Assembly (NCBI GenBank): GCA_025965635.1
Contig: JAOPWO010000422.1
Coordinates: forward strand, 1-19,014
Direction of reading: 5' to 3'
Length of the DNA: 19,014 nt
Origin: Modestobacter sp.
Lineage (GTDB): Bacteria; Actinomycetota; Actinomycetes; Mycobacteriales; Geodermatophilaceae
Each line of letters begins with the position of its first letter. Position 1 is the first letter of the stretch. Under the pieces are notes generated by a model. It searched no databases, was not told where the DNA came from, and saw only the letters and a program-made list of their open reading frames with translations. Of the stretch, positions 1 to 7,447 are shown piece by piece. Position numbers and translations under genes: made by a program.

Positions 1-45
1 GCCTAGCCGCTCGGCCGCGGCTTCTGGGTCGACTGGCGGCCGGTC

Positions 46-630
46 GTGCTGTTGCGCCCGAAGCAGGACGCACCGTCCGGACCCCAGCGCAGCGCCTCGG
101 GGTCGACCTACGTCGTCGGCGCGCGGGCCCGGGTGGCCCGCGAGGGCCGCATCTACGTCGAGGGCAAGCACGACGCCGAACTGGTGGAGAAGGTCTGGGG
201 CCACGACCTGCGGATCGAGGGCGTCGTCGTCGAGCCCCTGCACGGCGTCGACGACCTGCCCGGGATCGTGAAGGAGTTCCGCCCCTCCTCCGGACGGCGC
301 CTCGGCGTGCTGGTCGACCACCTCGTCACCGGCTCCAAGGAGACCCGGATCGCCAACCAGGTCACCGGCGCCCACGCCCTGGTCGTCGGCCACCCCTTCA
401 TCGACATCTGGCAGGCGGTCAAGCCCTCGGTCGTCGGGATCACGGCCTGGCCGACCGTGCCCAAGGGAGAGCCCTGGAAGGAGGGGGTCTGCAAGCGGCT
501 CGGCTGGGAGGACGACACCGGCTACGTGTGGGCCCAGCGCATCCTGACCCGGGTGAAGGTCTGGACCGACCTCGAGCCCACCCTCATCGGCCGGGTCGAG
601 GAGCTCATCGACTTCGTCACCCAGGATTGA
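46..630 (+). CDS. DUF3097 family protein, 5' part missing or broken
   Basis: This is the C-terminal part of a DUF3097 family protein of unknown function, common in actinobacteria. The frame contains the family's most conserved stretch, around residues 39-66 from the GTG at 46: IYVEGKHDAELVEKVWG, then the EGVVVEPLHGVDDL segment and a later GVLVDH. An E followed by D-H in such a setting recalls a toprim-like fold, but that is inference. Family members as I remember them are about 270 aa, so the GTG at 46 is unlikely to be the native start. Residues that look homologous (PLGRGFWVD) continue upstream in frame to position 7, where a TAG at 4-6 interrupts them. The gene is therefore truncated by mutation, by a sequence error, or by true use of a late start. 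It ends inside a long hairpin. Confidence 0.75.
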   Translation: MLLRPKQDAPSGPQRSASGSTYVVGARARVAREGRIYVEGKHDAELVEKVWGHDLRIEGVVVEPLHGVDDLPGIVKEFRPSSGRRLGVLVDHLVTGSKETRIANQVTGAHALVVGHPFIDIWQAVKPSVVGITAWPTVPKGEPWKEGVCKRLGWEDDTGYVWAQRILTRVKVWTDLEPTLIGRVEELIDFVTQD

Positions 631-675
631 GCGGAGTGCCGAGCGCGAGGTCTCCTCGCCCGCGGCACTCCGCTC
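629..675. terminator. Hairpin overlapping the DUF3097 stop codon
   Basis: A 13-bp perfect inverted repeat (629-641 with 663-675, arms beginning GAGCGGAGTGCC) encloses a second perfect 6-bp stem (645-650 with 654-659) around a 3-nt loop. The left arm starts within the TGA stop of the DUF3097 gene. No T-run follows, as is usual for actinobacterial terminators. The aldo/keto reductase gene runs towards it from the other side, so it may stop transcription in both directions. Confidence 0.7.
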
Positions 676-781
676 GGGGTCCCGGTGGACGACGGGATGA
701 GCCTGCCCCCTCCGGTGCGACGCGGACCCGTCGGCGCCGTTCCGCGGGGCGGGCTGCACCGGTCCGCAGCCCGCTCCTCGA

Positions 782-1621
782 TCAGCCGGGGATGTAGTTG
801 AACGTCTCCGGGTCGGGGCCGGTGCGCTCGTCGCGGTCCAGCGCGCTGATCTCACGCATGTCGTCCTCGGAGAGCTCGAAGTCGAAGAGCGCGAAGTTCT
901 CCTCGACCCGGCTGCGGGTGACCGACTTCGGGAAGACGATGTCGCCCCGCTGGACGTGCCAGCGCAGCGTGACCTGGGCCGGGGTGTGCCCGACGCGCTC
1001 CGCGACCCGCAGCAGCGCCGGGTCGTCGAGAACCTTGCCCTTCGCGATGGGCGACCAGGCCTCGGTGGCGATCTGGTGCTGGGCGTTGAAGGTGCGCAGC
1101 TCGTCCTGCGCGAGGTAGGGGTGCACCTCGATCTGGTTCACCGTCGGGACGACGTCGGTCTCGCCGTGCAGCTTGCGCAGGTGGTGAGCGGTGAAGTTGG
1201 AGACGCCGATGGCCCTGGCCCGGCCGGAATGGTAGATCTCCTCCATCGCCTTCCAGGTCTCGACGAAGTCCACGTCGATGCCCGGCAGCGGCCAGTGGAT
1301 CAGGAACAGGTCCAGCTGGTCGAAGCCGAGGTCGGCCAGGCTCTGGTCGAAGGCCTGGAGCGCAGCGTCGCGGGCGTGGAAGCCGTTGTTCAGCTTGGAG
1401 GTCACGAAGACGTCCTCGCGCGGCACGCCCGAGTTCCGGATGCCCTCACCGACGCCCTTCTCGTTGCCGTACATCTCGGCGGTGTCGATGTGCCGGTAGC
1501 CGACCTCGAGGGCGGTCTGCACCGCCGCGGCGGTCTCGTCCGGCTTGACCTGGAAGACCCCGAAGCCGAGCTGCGGGATCTCGACGCCGTTGTTCAGGGT
1601 GATCGTGGGCACGGTGGCCAT
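782..1621 (-). CDS. Aldo/keto reductase (2,5-diketo-D-gluconate reductase type)
   Basis: This is a 279-aa NADPH-dependent oxidoreductase that reduces aldehydes or ketones in the cytoplasm. The AKR catalytic tetrad is complete: D46 and Y51 in GYRHIDTAEMYGNE, K76 in VTSKLNN and H109 in LIHWPLP. The family signature GVSNF lies at 139-143, and the cofactor-phosphate loop PKSVTRSRVEEN at 231-242 predicts NADPH preference. Length and motifs fit the AKR5 group of bacterial reductases; the natural substrate cannot be read from sequence. The ATG at 1621 is chosen over an upstream in-frame start because AGAGGAA lies a few bases before it and family proteins begin close to the ITLNNGVEIPQLGFG motif. It is transcribed towards the DUF3097 gene and lies 147 bp downstream of the MFS gene on the same strand, separated from it by a hairpin. 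Confidence 0.93.
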   Translation of the reverse strand: MATVPTITLNNGVEIPQLGFGVFQVKPDETAAAVQTALEVGYRHIDTAEMYGNEKGVGEGIRNSGVPREDVFVTSKLNNGFHARDAALQAFDQSLADLGFDQLDLFLIHWPLPGIDVDFVETWKAMEEIYHSGRARAIGVSNFTAHHLRKLHGETDVVPTVNQIEVHPYLAQDELRTFNAQHQIATEAWSPIAKGKVLDDPALLRVAERVGHTPAQVTLRWHVQRGDIVFPKSVTRSRVEENFALFDFELSEDDMREISALDRDERTGPDPETFNYIPG

Positions 1622-1738
1622 GCGGGGGTTCCTCTCGTCGAGCGGTCTGGTCGGAGGCGCACGCTGCACGGGGAGGCGCGCCGGCCCGGGTGCCAGCTAC
1701 CCGGCCCGCTCCGGGGCCAACCGGAAGCGATCCCGCCC

Positions 1739-1768
1739 GCCGCCGGGGACCGACGGGCCACCGGCGGC
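1739..1768. terminator. Hairpin directly after the MFS stop codon
   Basis: GCCGCCGG (1739-1746) and CCGGCGGC (1761-1768) form a perfect 8-bp inverted repeat with a 14-nt loop. The stem abuts the stop codon of the minus-strand MFS gene (1769-1771). No T-run is present. A weaker 6-bp dyad, CCGGGT (1686-1691) with ACCCGG (1699-1704), follows further downstream. The rest of the 147-bp gap must hold the promoter of the aldo/keto reductase gene, which I cannot place. Confidence 0.5.
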
Positions 1769-3016
1769 TCAGCGCGAGAGGTTGGAGTCCGTCCGCACCG
1801 GCTCGACCGCGGCCGCGGGAGTGCGCAGCAGCCCGGAGCCGGCCACCCCGAGCAGCCCGGCCAGGCCCGCGGCGACCGCCGGCACGGCGAACGCGGTCTG
1901 CGCACCCCAGGCGTCCACCGCCGCGCCGGCCAGCGCCGCACCGGCGGTGACCCCGAGGGTCAGCCCGGTCGCGGTCCAGGCCAGCCCCTCGTTGAGAGCT
2001 GCCCGGTCCATCCGGGACTCCACCAGCGACATCCCGGCGACCAGCAGCGGGGAGATCGCCAGCCCGGCGAGGAAGGCCACCGCCACCAGCCAGACCAGCG
2101 ACCCGACCACCAGCAGCGCCTGCGTGGCGATGCCGAACACGACGGCGCAGCCGACGAAGCGGGCGGCCAGCGTGCCGGGCAGCCGCAGGACGCCGTAGAC
2201 CAGCCCGGCGACCAGGCTGCCGGCGGCGTAGACGGCGAGCGCCACCCCGGCGGCGGCCGGCCGGCCCTCCTCCTCGGCGAAGCCGACGACCACGACGTCC
2301 ATCCCGCCGAAGACGATGCCCACGGCCAGGTAGGTGACGGCGACGACGACCAGCGCCGGGCTGAGCACCGCCGTGCGGACCCGCCGCTCCCCGGCCGGGA
2401 CGACGGTCACCGCCGGCTGCGTCGCCACCTGCCCGGACAGCACCAGGCCGCCGGCGACACCGACCAGCAGGCCGGCGAGGAACCCGGCGGGCGGGGCCAC
2501 CAGCGCGGCCAGGAACGTCACCGTCGGCGGCCCGACCACGAACACCACCTCGTCCACCACGGACTCGAAGGCGAAGGCCGTCTGGCGCTGCTGCTGGTCC
2601 GGCAGTGCGTGCGCCCACCGGGACCGCACCACCGAGCCCATGTTGGCGCCGCTGGCCCCGCTCAGCGCGGCCAGCACGAACCAGCTCCACAGGGGCGCGT
2701 CGGCGACGACCGCCGCGACGAAGGCGATGCCGAGCACCAGGTAGGCCAGGCTGGTCAGGCGCAGGACCGGGGCCTGACCGCGGCGGTCCATCAGCCGGGC
2801 CCATTGCGGGCTGGCCAGGGCGAACGACAGCGCCAGGGTGCCGGAGACCAGGCCGGCCAGCGCGTAGCTGCCGGTCTCGCCCTCCACCAACAGGATCGAG
2901 CCGAGGCCCACCGTGGCCATCGGGATCCGCGCCAGCCAGCCGGCGAGGGAGAAGGCCCGCGCGCCGGGCACGGCGAACAGGCGGGCGTAGGGACTGAAGA
3001 GGGTGCGGGGTGACAC
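1769..3016 (-). CDS. MFS transporter of unknown substrate
   Basis: This is a 415-aa inner-membrane protein with about twelve hydrophobic segments, the usual size for a major facilitator transporter. The loop after the second or third helix, WARLMDRRGQAPVLR, is the family's motif A position (G-x-x-x-D-R-x-G-R type, here variant). A run of glutamines and arginines, QQQRQT near residue 145, marks a cytosolic loop, and a charged central loop around PAGERRVRT separates the two six-helix halves. The short C-terminal tail (PVRTDSNLSR) is polar. The GTG at 3016 is the first start after the divergent promoter region; its ribosome site is weak. The gene diverges from moaA and shares its upstream region. 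The substrate is unknown, and nothing in the protein ties it to molybdenum beyond that position. Confidence 0.88.
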   Translation of the reverse strand: MSPRTLFSPYARLFAVPGARAFSLAGWLARIPMATVGLGSILLVEGETGSYALAGLVSGTLALSFALASPQWARLMDRRGQAPVLRLTSLAYLVLGIAFVAAVVADAPLWSWFVLAALSGASGANMGSVVRSRWAHALPDQQQRQTAFAFESVVDEVVFVVGPPTVTFLAALVAPPAGFLAGLLVGVAGGLVLSGQVATQPAVTVVPAGERRVRTAVLSPALVVVAVTYLAVGIVFGGMDVVVVGFAEEEGRPAAAGVALAVYAAGSLVAGLVYGVLRLPGTLAARFVGCAVVFGIATQALLVVGSLVWLVAVAFLAGLAISPLLVAGMSLVESRMDRAALNEGLAWTATGLTLGVTAGAALAGAAVDAWGAQTAFAVPAVAAGLAGLLGVAGSGLLRTPAAAVEPVRTDSNLSR

Positions 3017-3080
3017 GGCTCGGTCTCACGTTCCTGGCCACAGGCGAGTGCGGTTTGCCCGCCGGGCTCTCGGGTGGCAG

Positions 3081-3125
3081 GGCCGAACGTAGCAGCGTCC
3101 GGCCTCCGGCCTACTACATTCGGCC
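3081..3125. promoter_or_regulatory. Divergent promoter/operator between the MFS gene and moaA
   Basis: GGCCGAACGTAG (3081-3092) and CTACATTCGGCC (3114-3125) form a 12-bp inverted repeat with one mismatch and a 21-nt spacer. Each arm carries a -10-like hexamer facing outward: TACATT (3115-3120) towards moaA and TACGTT (minus strand, 3091-3086) towards the MFS gene. The plus-strand box ends 6 nt before the GTG of moaA, so its transcript would be leaderless. The minus-strand one would leave a leader of roughly 60-65 nt. No good -35 is visible on either side. A regulator bound here would affect both genes; which regulator is unknown. Confidence 0.5.
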
Positions 3126-3126
3126 T

Positions 3127-4182
3127 GTGACCACCACCAGCCCTCTCCCCGACCCCCGGATGCGCCCGAGCGACCCGGCCGCGCCGGGCAGCGGCGGGCT
3201 GGTCGACCGGCACGGCCGGGTCGCGACCGACCTCCGCGTCTCGCTGACCGACCGCTGCAACCTGCGCTGCACCTACTGCATGCCGCCCGAGGGCCTGGAC
3301 TGGCTGCCCAAGGTCGAGGTGCTCACCGACGAGGAGATCATCCGGCTGGTCCGGATCGGCGTCGAGCAGCTGGGCATCCGCGAGGTCCGGTTCACCGGCG
3401 GCGAGCCGCTGCTGCGCCCGGGCCTGCCCGGCATCGTCGCTGCTGCCACGGCGCTGCGCCCCCGCCCCGAGGTCAGCCTGACCACCAACGCGATCGGGCT
3501 GTCCCGGATGGCCCCCGCCCTGGCCGCTGCCGGGCTGGACCGGATCAACGTCAGCCTCGACACCCTCGACCGCGCGCGGTTCAAGCAGCACACCCACCGC
3601 GACCGGCTGCCCGACGTGCTGGCCGGCCTGCAGGCCGCCAAGGACGCCGGGCTCACCCCGGTCAAGGTCAACGCGGTGCTGCTCCGCGGCATCAACGAGG
3701 ACGACGCCCTCCCGCTGCTGGAGTACTGCCTGGAGCACGGCTACGAGCTGCGCTTCATCGAGCAGATGCCCCTGGACGCCCACCACGCCTGGACCCGCAG
3801 CGAGATGGTCACCGCCGAGGACATCCTGGGCCGGCTGACGGCCACCCACACCCTCGTCCCGGACGTCGAGGACCGCGGCGCGGCGCCGGCCGAACGCTGG
3901 CTGGTCGACGACACCGGGCTGACCGTGGGCATCATCGCCTCGGTGACCCGGTCGTTCTGCGGCGCCTGCGACCGCACCCGGCTCACCGCCGACGGCCAGA
4001 TCCGCAACTGCCTGTTCGCCCGGGAGGAGTCCGACCTGCGCACCGCGCTGCGCAACGGGGCCAGCGACGCCGAGCTGGCCGACCGGTGGCGGATCGCGAC
4101 GCTGTCCAAACTGCCCGGGCACGGCATCGACGACCCGAGTTTCCTGCAGCCGAGCCGACCGATGTCGGCGATCGGGGGCTGA
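3127..4182 (+). CDS. moaA: GTP 3',8-cyclase MoaA
   Basis: This 351-aa radical-SAM enzyme converts GTP to 3',8-cyclo-7,8-dihydro-GTP, the first step of molybdenum cofactor synthesis, acting with MoaC (not in this window). The radical-SAM cluster cysteines are C44, C48 and C51 in DRCNLRCTYCMPP, followed by FTGGEPLLR near residues 89-97. The second cluster uses about C278, C281 and C295 (FCGACDRTRL then RNCLF). The conserved C-terminal tail ends in SAIGG, and this terminal Gly-Gly is needed for activity in the family. The GTG at 3127 is chosen because the -10-like TACATT lies 6 nt upstream and the residues before it are not conserved; it leaves a normal N-terminal extension. moaD follows after 2 nt, so the two genes are surely one transcript. 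Confidence 0.96.
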   Translation: MTTTSPLPDPRMRPSDPAAPGSGGLVDRHGRVATDLRVSLTDRCNLRCTYCMPPEGLDWLPKVEVLTDEEIIRLVRIGVEQLGIREVRFTGGEPLLRPGLPGIVAAATALRPRPEVSLTTNAIGLSRMAPALAAAGLDRINVSLDTLDRARFKQHTHRDRLPDVLAGLQAAKDAGLTPVKVNAVLLRGINEDDALPLLEYCLEHGYELRFIEQMPLDAHHAWTRSEMVTAEDILGRLTATHTLVPDVEDRGAAPAERWLVDDTGLTVGIIASVTRSFCGACDRTRLTADGQIRNCLFAREESDLRTALRNGASDAELADRWRIATLSKLPGHGIDDPSFLQPSRPMSAIGG

Positions 4183-4184
4183 GC

Positions 4185-4424
4185 ATGATCACGGTGCGGT
4201 ACTTCGCCGGGGCCCGCGCCGCCGTCGGCATCGACAGCGAGACGCGGGAGGCCGCCACGCTCGACGACCTGGTCGGCCAGATCGTCGACGCGCACGGCGA
4301 GCGGCTGGAGCGGGTCCTCACCGCCTGCTCGTTCCTGGTCGATGGAACCTCGACCCGGGACCGGGCGTTGGCCCTGGCACCCGGCGCGGTGGTGGACGTC
4401 CTGCCTCCTTTCGCCGGCGGATGA
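4185..4424 (+). CDS. moaD: Molybdopterin synthase small subunit MoaD (ThiS/MoaD family)
   Basis: This 79-aa ubiquitin-like sulfur carrier gives its C-terminal thiocarboxylate sulfur to the pterin while bound to MoaE. It starts ITVRYFAGARAAVG, the usual MoaD beginning with beta strand 1 and the FAGAR motif, and ends in PPFAGG, whose terminal Gly-Gly is adenylated and sulfurated. Length is normal for the family. The start codon lies 2 nt after the moaA stop, which supports co-translation. A ThiS carrier (thiamine) would look similar, but the neighbouring moaA and the moaE across the locus make MoaD the better call. Its partner MoaE is encoded on the opposite strand at 6417..6842. Confidence 0.9.
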   Translation: MITVRYFAGARAAVGIDSETREAATLDDLVGQIVDAHGERLERVLTACSFLVDGTSTRDRALALAPGAVVDVLPPFAGG

Positions 4425-4434
4425 GGAGCCCACG

Positions 4435-4494
4435 ATGACGCGCTCGACAGCACGGCGTAGCCGTTCCACCCCGTCACCGGAGGTGTGTCGATGA
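4435..4494 (+). CDS. Possible 19-aa leader peptide
   Basis: A short open frame starts at ATG 4435, 6 nt after GAGGAG (4423-4428), and ends at TGA 4492-4494, which overlaps the ATG of the next gene (4491) as ATGA. The peptide is basic and rich in Ser, Thr and Arg. A good ribosome site plus a 4-bp overlap would be consistent with translational coupling. However, the downstream gene has its own strong GGAGGT, and a frame this short can arise by chance. No function is proposed. Confidence 0.25.
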   Translation: MTRSTARRSRSTPSPEVCR

Positions 4495-4688
4495 GTCTGT
4501 TCGGCAAGGCGAAGGCCAAGGCGGAGGAGCTGCTCGGTCGCGCCGAGCAGGTGTACGGCGAGTCGCACGGCGACGCGGCGGCAACCCTGGACGGCGAGGC
4601 CCGGCGGCTGGAGGCCGAGGCGGAGGAGGAGCGGGGCGACGGCTCGCACCGGCACCCGGACGACGACGGGCTGGCCGGCGCCCGCTGA
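4491..4688 (+). CDS. Small charged protein, CsbD-like composition
   Basis: This is a 65-aa soluble protein rich in Ala, Glu, Lys and Arg, with no membrane segment or cysteine. The pattern FGKAKAKAEELLGRAEQVYG followed by GD, GEARRLEAEAEEE resembles the spaced Lys-Ala/Gly-Glu repeats of CsbD-type stress proteins, but similarity is weak and I would not assign it firmly. The first 45 residues should form an amphipathic helix; the tail is Asp/His/Gly rich. The ATG at 4491 is preferred to the in-frame GTG at 4485 because GGAGGT (4479-4484) lies 6 nt before the ATG and abuts the GTG. It follows moaD by 66 nt and converges on the phosphatase gene with no gap between stop codons. Confidence 0.75.
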   Translation: MSLFGKAKAKAEELLGRAEQVYGESHGDAAATLDGEARRLEAEAEEERGDGSHRHPDDDGLAGAR

Positions 4689-6278
4689 CTACCGGCGCAG
4701 CCGGACGGCCACCAGGGCGACGTCGTCCTCCGGCTGGCCGTGCACCAGCCGGTCCACCAGCTCGTCGCACAGCACGTCCAGCGGCGCCCCGGCGAGCTCG
4801 GCGGCGGCCTCTCGCAGCCGGGACATCCCCTCGTCGAGGTCGGCGTCCCGTCGTTCGATGAGCCCGTCGGTGAACAGCAGCACGGTCGTGCCCTCGTCCA
4901 GGGTCACCACCGACTCCTCCCGGCGCACCGAGGCGTCCACGCCGAGCAGCAGCTCGCCCTTCCACTCGGCCAGCGCGGCCAGCGTGCCGTCGGGATGGAT
5001 GACCAGCGGCGGCAGGTGCCCGGCGTTGGTCCACCGCATCCGGGTGACCGCGCGGGCGGCTTCCGCCGGGGTCTGCTCGAAGCGCGCCACCGCGGCCGTG
5101 GCGTAGGTGGCCAGCTGGAGCTGGGCCATCGAGGCGTCCAATCCGCGCAGCACCTCTCCGGGACCGGCGTCGCTGTAGGTGGCGATGCCGCGGAGCAGGG
5201 CGCGCAACTGCCCCATGTCGGCCGCGGCGGCGGTGTCGTGGCCGACGACGTCCCCGATGACCACCATCATGGAGCCCGACGGCTGCAGGAAGGCGTCGTA
5301 CCAGTCACCGCCGACCCGGGCCGCAACGGCGGCCGGGGTGTAGCGGACGACGACCTCGGCCCGGTCGAACTGCACCGGCCCGGTCAGCAGGCTGCGCTGC
5401 AGCTCCTCGGCGAGCTTGCGCTGCTCGGTGAACAGCCGGGCGTTGTCCAGGGCCAGCCCGACCCGGTCGGCCACCTCCCGGCCGGTGGTGAGCTCGGCGG
5501 CGGAGGGCGTGCGGAGGCCGTCGAAGTAGAGGGTCAGCACACCGAGGGTCCGGCCACGGCCGCGCAGCGGCAACGTCACCCCCGAGGTGACGCCGAGCAG
5601 CAGCGCCAGCTCCCGCGCCTCGCCCGGGGGGAGCAGGTCCACCACGTCGGCGGAGGCGGAGACCACCGTCTCCCCCATGAGCGCCTGGACCACCGGCGAG
5701 GAGACGGGCATCGCGTCCAGCCGGACGGCGGCGTACCGCTCCACCAGCGACCGCCGGGCCGGGTCGGCGTGCCACCAGCCGACGTCGGCCGGGCGGCCAC
5801 CGTCGTCGACCACGGTCAGCACGCACCAGTCACCGATCGCGGGCACCAGCAGACGGGGGATCCGGGACATCCCGATGCCGGCGTCCAGGGTGCCGGCCAG
5901 CTCGGCGCTGACCCGGGCCAGCATGGCCAGCCGCTCCTGGGCCACCCGGCGCTCGGTGACGTCGGTGAAGTACAGCATCAGGCCGTCGGAGGCCTTGACC
6001 GCCTCGACCTCGTACCAGCGGTTCAGCGGGTGCGGGTAGAAGGCCTCGACCAGTGCCGACTCGCCGGTCTCGGCCACCTTCCGGAAGGTCCGGCCGAAGT
6101 CGCTGTCGACGTTCTCGGGGTAGACCGACCAGTACTCCCGGCCGACCAGCTCCTCCCGGGAGCCCATGACCAGCCGCTCACCGGCGGGGTTGACATGGGT
6201 GATGACCCAGTCCTGGTCGACGGACATGAAGCCCACGGGCATCGACTCGACAACACGTTCGCCGGCCCGCCATGGCAC
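4689..6278 (-). CDS. PAS-GAF-PP2C (SpoIIE-type) serine/threonine phosphatase
   Basis: This 529-aa cytoplasmic signalling protein probably dephosphorylates an anti-sigma-factor antagonist in response to a sensed signal. Domains in order are a PAS domain (about 5-110, including NPAGERLVMGSREELVGREY and ending DVTERR), a GAF domain (about 120-285) and a PP2C/SpoIIE catalytic domain (about 310-525). Metal-binding aspartates lie in GGDWYD (about 323-328) and IGDVVGHD (about 341-348), with WTNAGHLPP, FTDGLIERR and a final PEDDVALVAVR; the active site looks complete. No membrane segment is present. GTG 6278 is chosen because GGAGGT (minus strand, 6290-6285) lies 6 nt before it; an in-frame GTG at 6365 would add 29 unconserved residues and has no visible ribosome site. 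No partner antagonist or kinase gene is adjacent. Confidence 0.9.
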   Translation of the reverse strand: MPWRAGERVVESMPVGFMSVDQDWVITHVNPAGERLVMGSREELVGREYWSVYPENVDSDFGRTFRKVAETGESALVEAFYPHPLNRWYEVEAVKASDGLMLYFTDVTERRVAQERLAMLARVSAELAGTLDAGIGMSRIPRLLVPAIGDWCVLTVVDDGGRPADVGWWHADPARRSLVERYAAVRLDAMPVSSPVVQALMGETVVSASADVVDLLPPGEARELALLLGVTSGVTLPLRGRGRTLGVLTLYFDGLRTPSAAELTTGREVADRVGLALDNARLFTEQRKLAEELQRSLLTGPVQFDRAEVVVRYTPAAVAARVGGDWYDAFLQPSGSMMVVIGDVVGHDTAAAADMGQLRALLRGIATYSDAGPGEVLRGLDASMAQLQLATYATAAVARFEQTPAEAARAVTRMRWTNAGHLPPLVIHPDGTLAALAEWKGELLLGVDASVRREESVVTLDEGTTVLLFTDGLIERRDADLDEGMSRLREAAAELAGAPLDVLCDELVDRLVHGQPEDDVALVAVRLRR

Positions 6279-6416
6279 GTCGTGACCTCCGGTCCTCCCG
6301 CTGCGTGCGGACACGTCCGCGGAGCGGCGCCCCGGTGTTGGAGTCGACACCTGCAGTTGTGTCACGGGAACTGGGCCGGGGCAAGCACCGACCCCGGCGA
6401 GCCGCCCGACAGCCGC
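6279..6416. promoter_or_regulatory. Gap upstream of the phosphatase gene with two dyads
   Basis: This 138-bp gap separates moaE from the phosphatase gene on the same strand. It contains GCGGAC (6307-6312) with GTCCGC (6315-6320) and GGTGT (6334-6338) with ACACC (6347-6351), either of which could be an operator. I could not identify a convincing -10/-35 pair. If the phosphatase started at the alternative GTG 6365, both dyads would be coding. Confidence 0.3.
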
Positions 6417-6842
6417 TCAGGGGCAGGCCACCCATTCCTCCTCGCCGTCGGTGAACACCTGGCGCTTCCAGATCGGCAGCCGGGCCTTCACCTCGTCGAC
6501 CAGCTCGGCGCACGCGGCGAACGCCGCGCCGCGGTGGGCGGCGCTGACCGCGCAGGCCAACGCGACGTCCCCGATGGACAGCAGGCCGACCCGGTGGGAG
6601 ACCGCGACGGCGCGCACGTCGGACCGGGCGGCGAACTCGGCGGCGATCTCGGCGATCAGGTCGGCGGCGGTGGGGTGCCCGACGTATTCGAGCTCGGTGA
6701 CCGACCGGCCGCTGTCGTGGTCACGCACCACGCCGCAGAAGGAGACCACCGCACCGGCCGCCTTGTCGGCGACCGCCGCCTCGTGGTCGGCGACCGACAG
6801 GGGCTCGTCGGTCACCTGGGCCAGCTGCGGGGCGTCGCTCAC
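6417..6842 (-). CDS. moaE: Molybdopterin synthase catalytic (large) subunit MoaE
   Basis: This 141-aa protein forms molybdopterin synthase with MoaD and inserts two sulfurs into cyclic pyranopterin monophosphate to give molybdopterin. Recognisable MoaE segments are AVVSFCGVVRDHDSGRSV, LEYVGHPTAADLIAEIA, the VSHRVGLLSIGDVALAC stretch, SAAHRGAAFAACAELVDEVK and the C-terminal LPIWKRQVF with the catalytic lysine. Length is standard. The GTG at 6842 overlaps the TGA of the nucleotidyltransferase gene by 4 bp (GTGA), which decides the start and indicates translational coupling, since no strong ribosome site is visible. It is the last gene of the minus-strand molybdenum operon. Confidence 0.95.
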   Translation of the reverse strand: MSDAPQLAQVTDEPLSVADHEAAVADKAAGAVVSFCGVVRDHDSGRSVTELEYVGHPTAADLIAEIAAEFAARSDVRAVAVSHRVGLLSIGDVALACAVSAAHRGAAFAACAELVDEVKARLPIWKRQVFTDGEEEWVACP

Positions 6843-7435
6843 GAGGTGAAAGTACCCGGTGGGACGTCGAGATCGGTCGGGTCCGCGAGCCCCGTGCAGT
6901 CGACCTCGAGGACGTCGTGCGCCGACAGGTAGCGCCGGGCGCCCTCGTCGCCGGTCGCGCTGGCGGCCACGCCGGCCCAGTGCTCGCGGCCGAGCAGCAC
7001 CGGATGACCGCGGACGCCGTCGTAGGTGGGCACGGCCAGCACGTCGGGTGCCGCGTGCGCCGCCATCCGCTCCAGCGCCGCCGACGTCATCCCCGGCATG
7101 TCCACCAGCAGGACGAGCGTCGCCTCGATCTGCTTCCCGCCCGCCCCCGGCCAGCCGCGCAGGCCGGCGAGCCCGGTGCGCAGCGAGGAGGCCATGCCGG
7201 TCTCCCAGTCGCGGTTGGCCAGCACCATGGCCCCGCCCAGGTCGGCGATGCCCCACACGTCGACCGCCTGCGCCCCGAGGACGACGAGCACCGGGTCGCA
7301 GACCGCCGTCGCCGTCGCGACGGCGCGCTCGACCAGCAGGCTGCCCTCGTACTCGACCAGCGCTTTCGGCATGCCGTACCGCCGGCCGCCACCGGCGGCC
7401 AGCACGAGGGCGGCGACGGCCCGGTCGGTGCTCAC
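6839..7435 (-). CDS. MocA/MobA-like nucleotidyltransferase
   Basis: This 198-aa protein has the nucleotidyltransferase fold of the MobA/MocA/IspD group. The N-terminal ALVLAAGGGRRYGMPKALV is the nucleotide-binding LAAGxGxRxGxxK loop, NRDWETGMASSLRTGL is the segment typical of MocA-like members, and LVLLVDMPG holds the metal-binding Asp. The MocA-like features suggest CTP:molybdopterin cytidylyltransferase, used for xanthine-dehydrogenase or CO-dehydrogenase type enzymes, rather than GTP-using MobA, but the base specificity cannot be settled by eye. It starts at GTG 7435 with GAGAGGG upstream, 12 nt after modC ends, and overlaps moaE by 4 bp. The molybdenum context supports a cofactor role. 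Confidence 0.88.
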   Translation of the reverse strand: MSTDRAVAALVLAAGGGRRYGMPKALVEYEGSLLVERAVATATAVCDPVLVVLGAQAVDVWGIADLGGAMVLANRDWETGMASSLRTGLAGLRGWPGAGGKQIEATLVLLVDMPGMTSAALERMAAHAAPDVLAVPTYDGVRGHPVLLGREHWAGVAASATGDEGARRYLSAHDVLEVDCTGLADPTDLDVPPGTFTS

Positions 7436-7447
7436 CCACCCACCCTC

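Noticed and set aside
956..3013. Long plus-strand open frame opposite the aldo/keto reductase and MFS genes
   Set aside because: Composition is Gly/Arg/Gln/His-rich and without family motifs. It is the antisense shadow of two clear genes in GC-rich DNA.
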